Positions 44,950 to 58,104 of a stretch of 64,000 nt of DNA are shown in pieces. The translations under genes and the position numbers were made by a program. Location: contig OX424559.1 in NCBI GenBank assembly GCA_949152475.1, positions 32,841,119 to 32,905,118 of the forward strand. The letters run 5' to 3'. This DNA comes from Terebella lapidaria (taxonomy: Eukaryota > Annelida > Polychaeta > Terebellida > Terebellidae). Below the pieces are notes generated by a model. It was not told the DNA's origin. It saw nothing but the letters and a program-made list of their open reading frames with translations, and ran no database searches. The stretch's first letter is position 1. Every line of letters starts with the position of its first letter.

Positions 44950-45960
44950 TTTTGAATAGCCCAAGGGCTAAGCTAGTTTACCAGACAAGTTTAGTGTTAA
45001 CTGGAACACATTCCAAAATTGGCCCTTTTTCAGCAAATAACAGCTGTTTTGATCTTTGAAGATGATCGAAAAGATATTGCACATTCCAATTCACACAATC
45101 CTGCACAGACATGAACTTGAGTTTTACCACTAAAAGTTATCTTGACGCCAGCTCAATATGTTTATGGCTGCTCATATTATAACACAAACATTTGAATTGC
45201 AAGCTTTTTGTCTGCAGAAGACAATCATCATATTTTAGGTCACGGGTGACCTTGAGATTTAGCCTTCAATGACATTCGAGGTCAAGTTCAAGGTCATGCC
45301 GATATTTTCCAACCACAAATGGAATTTTTAACCTTCCAAAGTCATCAATGATCAAATTGAAGGTCACAAATCACTGTGTATGACTTCCTTTTTGCAAGTG
45401 TCAATACCGAAGCCAAATCTTCTAGTTTTCTAAAAGAACAATTAGGCAGCTCCCATTTTGAAGGGGAAAAAAGTGGCAAAAGTTTTCTTCAATATTCAAA
45501 AAGTCCCTCCTTTAACATTTCTCAAATGTTGATTTTTTCCCTAGAAATGGCCCAGAATGGATATTAAGGCGATTTGGGAGGAAAATCAGGATGGCCGCGA
45601 CGCATCCGGCGATTCAAGGGCAACGAAATTTATACACGTCACAAGGGTTATGCGGGGAATCATTCGAAATGAAACTCTGAAAACTGTCTGAACTTTTTTT
45701 TGAGAAAATGACTGTTAAAGTTCAAAATTATGCATTTCCCATCGAAAAAATGACCGCCATTTTGGAAAAAAAATGATAATTCACAAACGAAAAATTTTTT
45801 TTCCTGGAAATCTTTTAGGAATTTTTTTGTAACATATCAGAAAGATTTGACTGTAAACTTTGAAGATAAAAATGTGGATGGACGCCGGACAACGAACGGA
45901 CGCAACGCTATACCAATAGGCTATCAAACTCATGACAAAGTCCGGTCACCCGAAAATAAC
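44950..45960 (+). mobile_element. Diverged copy of the TIR element family
   Basis: The copy begins TAGCCCAAGGGCTAAGCTAG and TTTACCAGACAAG, and ends GACAAAGTCCGGTCACCCGAAAA. Internal landmarks are AGGTCAAGTTCAAGGTCATG, GCGATTCAAGGGCAACGAAA, GACCGCCATTTTGGAAAA and GAACGGACGCAACGC. It has only one or two worn satellite units, so the 134-bp array is not needed for the element to spread. No transposase is present. Confidence 0.7.
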
Positions 45961-47558
45961 CCAAACTGGATTAACAACGAAATAAAAGTGATAGTGGTAA
46001 ATAACAAACATTAATACTAAATAAAACACATCATACTAAATGAACCATCATTCATTGTTCCTCACACTATTCTACTCTCTGGACAAGAAGTGTAGTATTT
46101 CGATTTCCTTTCACCTTAGGAACTAATCAAAATTTATTTTAAACTCTCATCTTTTGCCTGTATTTCAAATGTGGTCAAGTTACCATGTTTTTCTTGTAAG
46201 AGAAATACACATACAATTGTCCTCGTCGATATACCATACTTCTTATAATATATAAAAGATTTGATATTGGAAGTAAATTCTAACTCAGATAGGTCTATCA
46301 AGATCTCGATCAACTAGAAAATCCTCATAACTCATATTCATCACCATTGTTCGGGGAAACAAATAGCTTGCAGTGACGAAGTTGGATGTTTTTTAAAGCA
46401 TCATTTCGATACCCTGGCATACAAACCACAATACAAATATTCTCAAAAAATCGATGCGATTAGATAGGTTTATTGTTTCGAAACGGTATAATAACAGTTA
46501 CGGTTGACTAACTGAAAACAATATACAACTTATCCAGATATATCCAGATGGGATCGCGAGGAACGTCATACTCTGATTATTCTGACTCGTTCACACTGTT
46601 TTTTGCTGATATTTTGCGATGCTAAATGATATCGTTCTATAACTTGGCATACTATACCTGAAAATCTTGGCTATCTATCCCAGTGTTAAATTTAGCCCTG
46701 TCACTCAATTTCTGGGTCCGCATACAATTTTTAGCATTTGACCGGTTTTGTGGCGGAGCAATCTTTCAAAATTAACATGTTTGTGTGGAATACACCCAAA
46801 TGTGTCTTTTGGTCCAAAGTTTCAATAATATTTCGAATCCTGATGGATGCAAACAGGACCGAGTCCTCGAATATGCCCAGATTCTCGAAATCCCGTTGTG
46901 GGTTGAAATTTAATGGAGGTAGATTGCCAACTTCTTCTTCAATTTCGGCGATATATGTCTGAAATTTGGGAGAAATTTGCCGTTTGTCTCCCAGGTGAAG
47001 TATGCCAAGTTATAGGACGATAACGTGTAGCATCGCAAAAATATTGTAGCCACAATTACCCGCTGCTGATCATTCTGTCCACACACCTGTCATATGTTAC
47101 ACGCTATGATTCGATCATAACGTCGTCACATACGGGGCAGACTGCCATGATGAACGGGTCCATTTCTGTGGTTTGAAATGAACCGAACACGCCTCATTAA
47201 TTGAGGATATATTGATAACTGGCAGTACATGTGATCATATTACCACATATCCACATTGAACCCGACAATAATAATATAGGCGGATCCGGGAATTTGGGGA
47301 AGGGTGCCGATCAGGGCACCTGAGTTGAGCATAATGGGGTCTGGGGTCCGCTGCCCCCAAAATCAGAGCCTTTTTATGCTGTGTGGTAGCTTCTTGGCCT
47401 CGAAACTATTTTTTCAGGTAGCCCCTACGTACCCCTTTACCCCCGGATTCGTTTAAATGTAATAGTAATTCACAGTCCGGCCTAATATGCGTGCATGTCT
47501 ATATATCCTCTTCAAAGACGTGATTAGAACAGGATACTTGTTTAGGCCTAAAATCAAA
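45961..47558. repeat. Intergenic DNA with an inverted-repeat element at 46,606-47,046
   Basis: GCGATGCTAAATGATATCGT followed by TCTATAACTTGGCATACT (about 46,617) is mirrored by AGTATGCCAAGTTATAGGAC followed by GATAACGTGTAGCATCGC (about 46,997). This gives an element of about 440 bp with arms of about 45 bp. At 47,281-47,410 a fragment of the GGATCCGGGAATTT / GGGGTCTGGGGTCCG repeat family appears. No gene is supported. Confidence 0.6.
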
Positions 47559-48080
47559 TTCATCTGTCAGTGAAACACGCTTTCTGGCGATAATTTTGTT
47601 TTGGATAATCGAATCAACTTGAAAATTTGTTTTTCTTAATTGGATATCATGCCGTAATTTTTCACCGAATTTCAGAATTTTATCTCAAGAAATGGAAAAG
47701 TTGGCAATCTACCTCAATGTTAAATTTCAGTCCAAAATGGGATCAAACAAATTCCAACAAATTCAGGCTTTTATGATGCTTATGCCAGTACAGAATGAAT
47801 TTATTGCTTTGATTTGAAGTCGGAAGGCATAATCGCAGTGTATTTTAAGTAAATATTATTTTGAATATATAACTCAAACATCAAGTAAAAGTCGTGTTTG
47901 TGTGCAGACCCTGAAATTCCATTGTGGTAGATTACCAACTTTTTCAATTTTTGAGATAGTACTCTAAAATTCGGTGAAAAATTACGGCATGATACCCAAT
48001 TAAGACACACAAATTTTCAAGTTGATTCGATTATCCAAAACAAAACTAGAGCCAACAAGCGTGTTTCACTGACAGATGAA
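47559..48080. mobile_element. 520-bp foldback element with ~170-bp arms
   Basis: The left arm (47,559-47,730) and right arm (47,911-48,080) are inverted copies with about 85-90% identity by eye. They share TCATCTGTCAGTGAAACACG, TTTTGGATAATCGAATCAAC, ATGCCGTAATTTTTCACCGA and GTTGG.AATCTACC. The spacer is about 180 bp. A third, single-arm fragment lies at about 28,430. The arms would pair into a long RNA hairpin if transcribed. Confidence 0.85.
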
Positions 48081-48644
48081 CGTTATAGTATACATAATTT
48101 TATACTTTTTCGTTCCCAGTTCAGCGACGCCTATTATCAGTTAACTCAACAACAAGACATAATATATATTCAAACTTTATATTTTTATATTGAAAAACAC
48201 ACGGCAATAACCAAGACACTGATTTTTTATGAAATTGAATTATCTTCAGTAGTTCTCGCGATGAAAAGCATTGTATTACTATAGTTTCTACAGCATGTAA
48301 ATATTTCAAATACTTACGAAGGTATCGCAGTTTTAGTGTAAATGTTCCTGTCAAACCTTAGACCCAATTATAATCATGTGGTCACTGGTATAACGAGTTA
48401 AAATTAATCACACAAAACCAGAAAATTATCACTATTCAAACTGCAATCACAAACAGGTCTAATTTACCATAATATTATAACTTCTAGCAACTACAATTGC
48501 TATGGACTGTACATACAGATTGGTTGCCATGACAACAGCGTACATGTTATGACTATGGTATATTTCATATTGTCATACCTCACAACAAATTCATTTGCGA
48601 TAGAATGCACAGTACCAAAATAATTAAGCCTCTTAACTCACATT

Positions 48645-49225
48645 AAACGTAAAGTTTGACGTCCCCTATCCCGGATCCTCGTGGCTAGGCGACTCACCGT
48701 GGGTCATTGCGGACGTAGGTAATTACTTGAGAACGTTAACCAAGTAGCAGTCCGCTGAGCAAGCCCGGACGGAGACACCACTCGGATATAGCATAATCAC
48801 CGTGGTGTTACCTTTGGTTGGCCGGCTCGCCGACGGTCCGCCGCGGGCAGCCCGACGGTCTGCCAGGACCTGCGATCCAGGGACGAGCCCCGAGTCAGCG
48901 ACGGTCCCCCTCCTGGGGCCCGGATTGGAAATCGTCCCAGGGCCTTGGCCCACTAGCCGGAAAGGGGCGTGGAGCACATAGTCGTGCCCTCCGTCGTCCT
49001 CTCTTCTTGCCAGCTCTGAGACAACTCCGCGTGAACAAAGCCGGTTGGGAGTTATCGTGCTTTGGTTTCACTTGGTCAGAGAAAATGAAGTATTTTCATG
49101 ACGTCACAATTAATACAGAAACTTAACTTTAGTCTAATACCTCACGGTGGAGAGTTATAGGGTCCGCGAACTGTATCTCGTAACGACCGTATTATAATAT
49201 ATAATGAGCTCCGATAATTCAGTAA
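48645..49225 (-). mobile_element. Solo-LTR-like copy of the retrotransposon at the window start
   Basis: This GC-rich island sits in AT-rich DNA and follows the same order as the LTR at 742-1350: GTAAAGTTTGAC, TCCCGGATCCTCGTGGC, GACTCACCG, CACCGTGGTGTTAC, CCCGAGTCAGCGACGG and GGAAATCGTCCCAGGGC. It is in the same orientation, and an AT-rich TATA-like stretch (minus strand) lies near 49,195. No primer site or coding region is next to it, as expected of a solo LTR. The ends are approximate. Confidence 0.55.
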
Positions 49226-49404
49226 TGGAGTGACTAAAATTTGACACACAATTCATAATATCCAGAGAATGAATGAAGGTATTTCAATTCTGTAAAACCA
49301 GCATTTTAGTTTTTGCTTTTTCCACGACATTTTGAATACACTTTTTACATGCACTTTAATGCACTTTAAAGAAGGTCCATTATAGGTTAATACCGTGAAA
49401 CTTC

Positions 49405-49545
49405 TAATAAACGCAGGTCTCTGATAAACGCAGGGGGTTTCAGTGCACTGAAATCAATAAACGCAGGGCCTCTATTGAACGCAGATCTCTAATAGAAGCA
49501 GAGTTTGGAAGACAAGTGAAATCAATAAATGCCCAGGCCTCGATT
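49405..49545. repeat. Short repeats with AATAAACGCAGG
   Basis: AATAAACGCAGG-like words (and CTATTGAACGCAG, CTAATAGAAGCAG) occur five to six times in 140 bp at irregular 18-35-bp spacing. The role is unknown. Confidence 0.6.
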
Positions 49546-50962
49546 TGTGGGTTAAAATTTGTAACAAAATAGCCTATGAGTATTAATTGGATTGTTGCAA
49601 CTTTTCCAAATAATTTTTCATCAATAAAATCGAGCAAATGCACAAAATCGTGTTCGAAATCCGAAGTTATGATAAGCGGGGTTAAAATTGTGGAAAATTT
49701 GGTAGAAATTTGGAATTTCTTCTTCCTGTTTCAAATGACAAATAGTACGATTGACAATAGAAATAGTTCTGATGAAAGGAATCTTCTATTTTCAACATCT
49801 CTTTTTTTCATGCACACAAAAATCGTAGGCCTAATTATTTTTTTTTTTATTTTGGGGAAGAAAATAAGGGCAATGTTCATGAAATAAATAACGTAGGCAG
49901 GCCTATCGCGTCCGTCCTGATACATATTATATAGGCATTTCCATTGTAAAAATGTGCAAGAAAATAAGTCAAGTTGCTTTCCTAGTTATCCCACTGATTT
50001 AATATATAAAATGAATCTTCCTATTAACCAGGGTATACCTTATTTACATGTATGATGTATGGGGCATTTACGAAAAGGATATTTCTTCTCAATGAAAATC
50101 AATGGAACATATGCTGTAAATATTCCACGTGAAAATAGAATAGAATTTAATTGATTTAGAACTATGGCAGAAATACAGTAAAAACGAAAACATCAGCACA
50201 AATTAACATAATTCGAACATAGTCATGAGTAAAAGACCATGATAGACTGGACATAGGTAATACAAATTGTGCGTTGACCTACTCATAAATTTAGGAAAAG
50301 GAACAGAAACGACAAAAAAGAAACAATCTTGCAATCGTAAAAAGAAAATCAATGATCCAACCACAAGTTTCGCAAAAGATATGACTATTAGCGCTCTTCA
50401 GTCGCCAAAAATGATTGAATCTCAATAAGATCTATAAAAGATTGAATCTCAAACTATATGACACCCTAACGCGTTGTTGGGATATCAAATGATCGATCTT
50501 GCGTAAGTTGTCAATAGCGACATCTAGCGAATGTGTTTACCAACATATTTATGCAAAATATTTCTGTGATACACGGGGAATTATTATCGCGGATTGACTT
50601 CCTGTCGAAATTCATTCATTTAAATCATTATCATTCCACGATGACTGTGCAGATACATGCTGTAGTTAACAGAACAATATAATATTAAAAATATATTTAA
50701 TCTTTATCGCAGCATTAGATTCGTTGTTTCCTTGTTATCGCCCCACTTGTTGCAGATGTAAATCGGTCGTCTGCCGGCGGCGTAGGAATACAGAGTAAAT
50801 TGACGTGGCCGCCACCATCTTGAAACTTGTGAGCTGGAAGTTTTGACCAAACTGTCAAAACTGGGTGCATTACTTCTGCCTGTTGTCGATTACTTTGCTC
50901 ATTCTTATCCGTCACTTCACCACATGCACACGGAATAAGGCAGGGCATCATATAGATACAAG
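49546..50962. other. Intergenic DNA and ARCN1 upstream region
   Basis: No gene is supported. The 200 bp before 50,963 are GC-richer and contain CGGCGGCGTAGG and GTGGCCGCCACCATC, as expected near a housekeeping promoter. The exact transcription start is not visible. Confidence 0.4.
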
Positions 50963-53900
50963 ATGGTAGGTTCCATGATGTCAATGATCTGGATGTGTTT
51001 GTGGGTTTGTTGACATTGTCTCACACAGTGAGTGAGTGACAGTCAGTGAAAATGGCACTCACCATGCATGCACTGATGCAGCCACCCGTCTAACGGAGTA
51101 CATGTAGATCTAGGATAGAGTGGGCAATTTTGATCGCCATGTTATGGCCTAGCCAAATCATAATGTAACCAATTAGGCACATCACCATACATGCACGATG
51201 TGATAACATAGTCTACGTGATACGTCCACACTCGAGTCATTAGGAAGAATTTAACCATTTATTCTAGATTGTACATGTAAGCCTACTTGTAAAAGCCTAA
51301 AACGGGGATCAATAGCCTACAAGCTGTCCGTCCTAAATTCGCCGCATTCCCAAATTCGCAAACGAAACAAACCAGTTCTATCACCAGTCGAGACTCTGAT
51401 ATTCAATCTTTGTACAAGCAGTTTGTTTTCCATGAAACAAGTTCTTTTAGCTCCGATAATATTGAGTTGCCGAATTTTGGGATGCGGCGAATTTAGGACG
51501 GATGGCTCGTAGAGTCCAGAATGAACCGACCTTGACTCGTGTAGACCTACCATAAATATCTTGCAGTAGATCTATTTGTATCCCGTGAACTAATCAGCTG
51601 GTTAAGCTAGATCTAGCCGTAAATGTGTATTGCGATTCAGTGAATTGTACAGTGACATTGGTGTTTTGGGTCGGCATCCTGTTGATGCGACATCCTTCTT
51701 GATGCATGTGGTTAGTTTATGTAAAGAAGAAAACTTCTATACACTCCAGAAGATACACTTTAGAAGTTTAAACATTCGCCAACACCTTTAGGTCGTGAAT
51801 TTTTGCCAGTAAGCACAAAAAGTGATGCCAATTTCGTTAATAGGCTGCCGCGAGATAGGTTGTTGTCCTGTAAGCTTTGCGATATGCATATTTTTTTGGC
51901 AATTTGTGTTTTGACGAGTTTTCATAGCTTCTCGAACTTGCGCAAATTCAGTTAATCACTGTGTGATGTTTTAAACTTTATTTTCTGCTTTCACTGGCAA
52001 GATGGCGGCTTGATACATTGCTCATTCTCCAACCGGTTTTGGGGATATCTCGTCTTCTTCCAGCGATATATATATCTGCCATCTGGTCAGACCAATGAAG
52101 GCATATAAATCGTTAATTGTATTGTTAGCCCTGTATCGAGTATCATAATACATATCACATACATCTACTAAGTATATCTCTCTTATGTATTTCTGGTATA
52201 GGCCTATTGTTACACCCCTAAAAAGCAGTGTGTCATCCCATAGAATCATGATAATCTTTTCAATTTTCCCCCAAAATTTGGAACTTGCCCATATTCCGTT
52301 GAGACTGCAAGATTTGCTCATGAATGGCAGTTTTTGTTTTCGATGAAAGAAATATCATGGCATATGTACAAGTATAAATTGGTGGTCAATTGCTAACTAC
52401 TGGTGATGGAATTGATGATTTAGTATTTACAAGTTGCTCATGAATTTCTAAGACACTATATTTGTTTTCAGGTGTTACTTGCGGCCGCTGTGTGCAGCAA
52501 GGCTGGGAAAGGTATGCTTGCTATTTAAAAAAAACCTGAAAAGCCTAGAAATGTTCATGTTTTCAAACAAAAACTTCTGAACAACAATGTAAGTGGGTTC
52601 TAACAATACTGCAATTTCAGAGCATGATAAACCAGTTTGTTATCAATAGTTTTGAATGTTCCCTCTCGTATTTTTCAGCCATAATCTCCCGGCAGTTTGT
52701 TGAGATGACAAGATCTCGTATTGAAGGCCTACTTGCTGCCTTCCCAAAGCTGATGAGTGCCGGGAAGCAGCACACATTTGTGGAGACGGAAAGCGTGAGA
52801 TACGTGTACCAGCCGATTGAGAAGCTCTACGTGTTACTGATCACCACCAAAGCTAGCAACATCCTCGAAGATCTGGAGACTTTGAGGCTGTTTGCTCGAG
52901 TGGTGAGTTTTTTTGCGCACTTCTGTGCAATTTTGTATTGATAACTTTTCCGTCTTTGTGAATGTTGAATGCTGTTGAAAATGACCGATATTACGAAATA
53001 TACATAGATACACATCTATGCCAACATTATGTATACTACCCTTTTTCAAATGCTGAGTCATATAGGTTGAATACCTATATAGTATACACACCCAATATTT
53101 ACAAAGCAATGAAAATGACGCTAGAGAAAAATGGCCAAAAAAATCCCAATATTATGAATACTTTTCCAGATCCCCGAGTACTGTAAAAACATGGAGGAGA
53201 TGGACATTCTGGACCAGGCATTTCCGCTGATCTTTGCGTTTGACGAGATCGTTGCCCTCGGTTACCGGGAGAGTGTCAACTTGGCCCAGATCCGAACCTT
53301 TACAGAGATGGACTCGCACGAGGAGAAGGTGTTCCAGGCAGTCAGGATGGTGTGTGTTACTCAATTGCCGCATATAATAGCTAGAATATACATAAAGCTG
53401 TTGAGTATAATATATTATGTACAATGTTCAATTGTACTTCAAAGTCTTCAGAAAATCAATGTGCAAGCTTGAATCTGTAGAATGAAGACTCGAATTTGAA
53501 CATTGTACATAATACAATATCGATTTTCTGAAGATATTCAAATTTTGGATCATTGAATCATCGAATGTGCTTATGCTGAAAAAAGAAAACAGTCTAAAAC
53601 AAATTTACTGATGTTTGTTTAGGCTGTATTCATAACAATTTATAACAATTCATGAACATAATAATGAATCAGTGAATGAATTATTTAGTAATTAGTTATT
53701 AAATCTAATATCACTTTAATGTTGTTCATATTTACTAGCTTAATGTCCATATTTTTTCACATTTTCTAAATTAGACACAAGAGAGAGAAGCCAAGGATCA
53801 CATGAAGCGCAAGGCAAAAGAACTAGACAAAGATCGTCGCGAAGCTGCAAAATACGGCAAAAAGAATGTTGGTTTTGGAGGAGGGGGCTTCGGCCCGACA

Positions 53901-56482
53901 TCTATGGGACGATCCGACTCAAACGTGATCGATACTTCGTCAATGGAGCCACCGAAGCCCAGCTATACAGCCCCGAGGTGCGTGAGACAGACTGACTTGA
54001 TATTGAGACTGTCTCTAGAGATTGCTTCGTGTTGAAAATCTTAGTTGCCCTGAATAGATTATCAATACGTGTCATTTGATCAGATCAGTTCCATGATATA
54101 TATCATTTTCGAATGATAGATATTTTGACACTGTGATGACAGAAAATTTGTGTAATTATATAATCACGGGCAACAGCATTTCACAGGGAACATACCTATT
54201 TAAAAGTGATTTCATGTCACAAGAAAAGTCCATTTATGTGTATGTTTAAATGATCAATGTTTATACCTCTGACAGCAAGCCGTCTGGAGGTGGTCGCGCT
54301 CTCAAACTGGGCAGCAAGACGAAGGACGTCGAGACATTTGTGGATCAACTCAAGTCAGAGGGCCAAGGTAACGAATATTCATATAGGCAAGTAGATATTG
54401 CTTAAAAGATGCGCAGTTCCATTTGAAACAATGTTGAGGTTATTTGTGACATAGTTTTGAAAAAAAAAAGCTGATGCAGTTCGAAAAAGAGGGAGAAAAG
54501 TTCATCATTGAAAAATTGCTTCTGCCATTTCTGTACTTTACTGTTCTCAGAAAAACAGCATTGCATCTGTGCAAACTACCTTGCTCATCGTGAAATATGT
54601 GCAAGATAGCCCTAACTTGTAAAAAAAAAATCAGTATAACTTGAATTCAATACAATATACAATGACCAGCTGTGACAATAAAATTTCTGGATTTCAGAGG
54701 TGAGCTCCGGGTCACAGAAGCACAGCGCCATTACCAAGGCCGCGACTCCCGTCACTCAGCAAGACAGTGTTCACATCCGCATGGAAGAGAAGATATCGAT
54801 GACGGGGAACAGGGACGGCGGCCTGCAAAACCTCGAGGTCCACGGGCTCGTGACGCTCAAGATCACCGACGAAAAGTTCGGCAAAATCAAGCTTCGACTC
54901 ACCAATAATGATACCAAAGGGATGCAGTTGCAGGTAGGTTTTGTGAGCAGTTGGCTGTGGAAAATAGCAATTTTTGCGTGTGAAAAGTTAAAAGAATGAA
55001 ATTTCTGGCATTTGAATTTTGTGTTCTACAGTAGATCTATAGAGAAATTGTGAAAATTCGCATGTGATTGATCTGTGTTGATTGCTGTTTCAATTGCTGC
55101 TGTGTCTATTCTGTCACTCTGGGAGATCGTGGTTTCTTTTCAATTTCTATTGCTCTCATCAATTTCTATTATCGCGGAAAAACATTCCCAATTTCAGACT
55201 CATCCGAACGTAGACAAGAAACTGTTCCAGTCCGACTCGATCATAGGCTTGAAGAATCCGGCGAAACCTTTCCCCCTCAGTCAGGACATTGGTGTACTCA
55301 AGTGGCGATTCCAAACTACAGACGACAAGTTCATTCCATTGGCTAGTGAGTACTGTAGCTGTGCTGAATTTCATGTTCATCCTGTGAAACATATCCGTTT
55401 AAATTTAGTCTCTGATCGGTTGAAATTAATTCTGTTGCCTGGGTATTTGATCAAAGAAATAGCGTGACACATTTCGATGACCAGCAAGATGTTTATTACA
55501 AGTACACAGAATGAAAAAAATATCTACATTTTGTACATGTGTAAAAAATACACTGACAACTTGCATAAATTTATTCTGTTTTCCAGTAAACTGTTGGCCG
55601 AACGAAACAGGAAGTGGCTGCGATGTAAACATCACGTACGATCTGGACAGCGAAGACATAGAACTAAACGACGTTGTAATATCAATACCAGTGCCGTAAG
55701 TTGGCTAAATTTTCTACTCAATCATTTTCAATATGTGTGGGAAAGCGTACACAACATTTCCATTGGGTAAAAATGATAATAAAGATCAACTTATAGGGAT
55801 TGATTTGCAGTTGAATAATTGCTATCTTGGTCTGCAGTGGTTTATTGAAAAAAAAAAACAAAAGTAAACACAAATCATCATGCAAGTGAGTTGCCAACGA
55901 TGTCCTCCCTGAAAGTGTATTATGTATGTTTCAGTTCGGGTGTGGGTCCCCCAGTGGTCACCGAATGTGACGGCGATTATCGCCACGACGCAAGGAAGAA
56001 TCTGTTAGAATGGTCCTTGGCGATCATTGACGATTCCAACCGGTCAGGAGCTATGGAATTCTCGATGCCCAGTCATCCCGGCGATTTCTTCCCTGTATCA
56101 GTGTCGTTCGTATCAAAGAAGTTGTATTGTGATATACAGGTAATATTTGGGTGAAAAGTGATCGGATCTTGCTGTGTTTTATGAGAGAAAAACAGTTCTT
56201 GTCATCAGAATGAATGGCGCAATCTGTTCCACATATCTTGTCAATCATTAAGAAGTCTAAATTTATTTTAAATTTCTTGCCAAAAAGACACAGTTATGAA
56301 TGAATCTACTCGCAAAATAGTCTGAACCTGTTGAGCAGTTTCTATATTATACAAAAATTATAATCGTGCCTTTTTTTCTCTCCTTTCGACAGTTGCGAGA
56401 CGTGCAATTCGTGGAGGACAACACCCCAGTCAAGTTCTCGTCAGAAGTTGTGTTCTATGTTGACAAATACGAGATCGTTTGA
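50963..56482 (+). CDS. ARCN1: Coatomer subunit delta (delta-COP), 11 exons, 509 aa
   Basis: Delta-COP is part of the F-subcomplex of the COPI coat, which carries cargo from Golgi to ER. Exons: (50963-50965), 52472-52511, 52679-52902, 53170-53349, 53775-53977, 54276-54367, 54698-54933, 55198-55345, 55587-55695, 55935-56139, 56393-56482. Phases agree at all joins and the sum is 1530 nt. The N-terminal longin-like part reads [40 protein letters not shown] and [21 protein letters not shown] charged, Gly-rich linker ([20 protein letters not shown]) follows, and then the mu-homology domain with [29 protein letters not shown] and [15 protein letters not shown], ending VDKYEIV. Length fits the family (about 511). 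The ATG was placed in its own exon because exon 2 starts at codon 2 (VLLAAA) and AAGATG|GTAGGT at 50,961 supplies a start plus donor; this first exon is the least certain part. Confidence 0.93.
51328..51501. mobile_element. 174-bp MITE in ARCN1 intron 1
   Basis: CCGTCCTAAATTCGCCGCAT followed by TCCCAAATTCG at the left end is inverted at the right end (CGAATTTTGGGATGCGGCGA followed by ATTTAGGACGG), over about 30 bp with very few differences. No ORF belongs to it. Confidence 0.85.
53405..53545. repeat. Imperfect palindrome in ARCN1 intron 4
   Basis: ATTATGTACAATGTTCAA at about 53,412 is the exact reverse complement of TTGAACATTGTACATAAT at about 53,497. A second, nested pair (TCTTCAGAAAATC / GATTTTCTGAAGA) overlaps it. 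Confidence 0.7.
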
Positions 56483-58104
56483 TGTCTGCGTTTGATGATT
56501 GTTGCGGCCTTGTACAGTAGCAGCGAGTCCGATCAGATCAGATCATGGCATGATATGAATTCATCTAGGATATTTGTGGATGCATGTTTGATAGTATGTC
56601 TGTTTCATTGTGCGAGATCGTATGTGTGTTTTCGGGAATATGTTGTAATGTTCAAAATGAGAGTAGGGTTTTGCTTGTAGTCGGTATTCTATTTCCTACT
56701 TTTGAGCGGGAAGCTAGGGTAAAGTATTGTGAGAGATGATTCAATAGGAATAATAAATATTATCCTTGTGTAGATCACGAGGATTCATCTGGAAATCAGT
56801 TGTGATTGTGGCAAGTAGCGAAGTACAATTTTGTGTTTCAACGAAAGTGCTTAATTATAATCATTTATTATGACGGATGACTTACTGTTGAATCAGTCGA
56901 TTTGATATATGCAAAGTAAAATTCTGTATTGCTAATGGTGTGAAATGCTTAGAGTCGGTTCTGAGCGGTTTTAGGGACCATTATGTTAGCAGCATAGGAA
57001 TAGAAATATTTAACTGAAAACTTGTGAGTAACTGGCAGTTAGAGTAACAAGCAATTCATGCAAATTGGAACATTCTCCAGAAATATTTAAATAATGTATC
57101 GATACTGCACTGTGTACATTTTAATGAAAATATACAAGTGAAATATTAAATACCTAGCTGCTTTTCTGATAGCACGGGGTGATGAATTTGAAATAATAAT
57201 GTGAAATTTTGTCTGTTTTCATTTTGATTGTCAATGTTGGTAGAAATTTCCAGTGTGATAAAAAAAATATTTTAAATTTCCAAGCCTGCCATGTTCATAA
57301 AGGGCTGGAGGTTTGTGCAAATGTTGTATTTATAAATATGTATCAATAACAGTTCTTGGTCTGTATCCATGTGAAATTGTTTTTTCATAGATGAAAACCG
57401 AAGATAGTTCTTTCAACAAAGACATGTCAATTTCATTCCATTTTGTGACCTGTGTTGCATATATTTCATGAATACTAAATGTGCTGTATGGATTTGTATG
57501 TTTCATCTCATCGGACATTTGGCAATATTTTTAGCATGAAGCATTGTGCAAACTGTTCATTCACTTGCATATATAGCCTTATGTATGCAGACTGTTGTCA
57601 ATATGGAATTGGTCTCACTTCATGACACAATTTTGCCTTTGCATTTAATTTCTCGATGGTTAACTTCTGAAATTAAATCTAGCTATACACGATCACCTGT
57701 TGATAACTTCGTATAGTGCAGTTTGTAAGTAAAAGGTACACTCAAGGGGTGATTTCTCGAGGGGTGAACAAGGTTTCGGAACGTGGAAGATTGGCCGACA
57801 TTTGTATGAATGCGAGACTTGTGTGCGAAAGTGATTTTGTGTATATAAATGGTGTTTTTTCATGTCACAAAATCTCAGAACTTTGTCTTGGTTTATTTCT
57901 GAACGTGAAGTTTGTTGGGTCGATAGCTGTCACTGAACCAAGAAATCGTTTTGAGTTATGAATTTGTTTTCTGCCGATGGGGATGTATGTAAATTATCAA
58001 GTATTCGACTAGTAATTGGCGCGTAATGTTCTGCACTGTACAAATGATGCTCGTCGAATAAAATATGTACATACGTCAAGATATATATAATAAAAATGTT
58101 TATT
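56483..58104 (+). other. ARCN1 3' UTR region
   Basis: AT-rich, without supported ORFs. Possible poly(A) signals are at about 58,057 (AATAAAA) and 58,089-58,094 (AATAAA). That implies a 3' UTR of up to 1.6 kb unless an earlier site is used. Confidence 0.5.
58089..58104. terminator. Facing poly(A) signals of two convergent genes
   Basis: AATAAA on the plus strand (58,089-58,094) is followed after 4 bp by TTTATT (58,099-58,104), which is AATAAA on the minus strand. ARCN1 enters from the left and the Ser-rich gene from the right, and no other gene lies between. Confidence 0.45.

Noticed and set aside
50715..50984. Minus-strand ORF beginning at a Kozak-like CAAGATGGTGGCGGCC site upstream of ARCN1
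   Set aside because: No similarity and no continuation; the GC-rich sequence is better explained as the ARCN1 promoter region.
15659..56482. COG8 and ARCN1 as a functional Golgi gene cluster
   Set aside because: They are on opposite strands, about 24 kb apart, with an unrelated receptor between; linkage is probably accidental.
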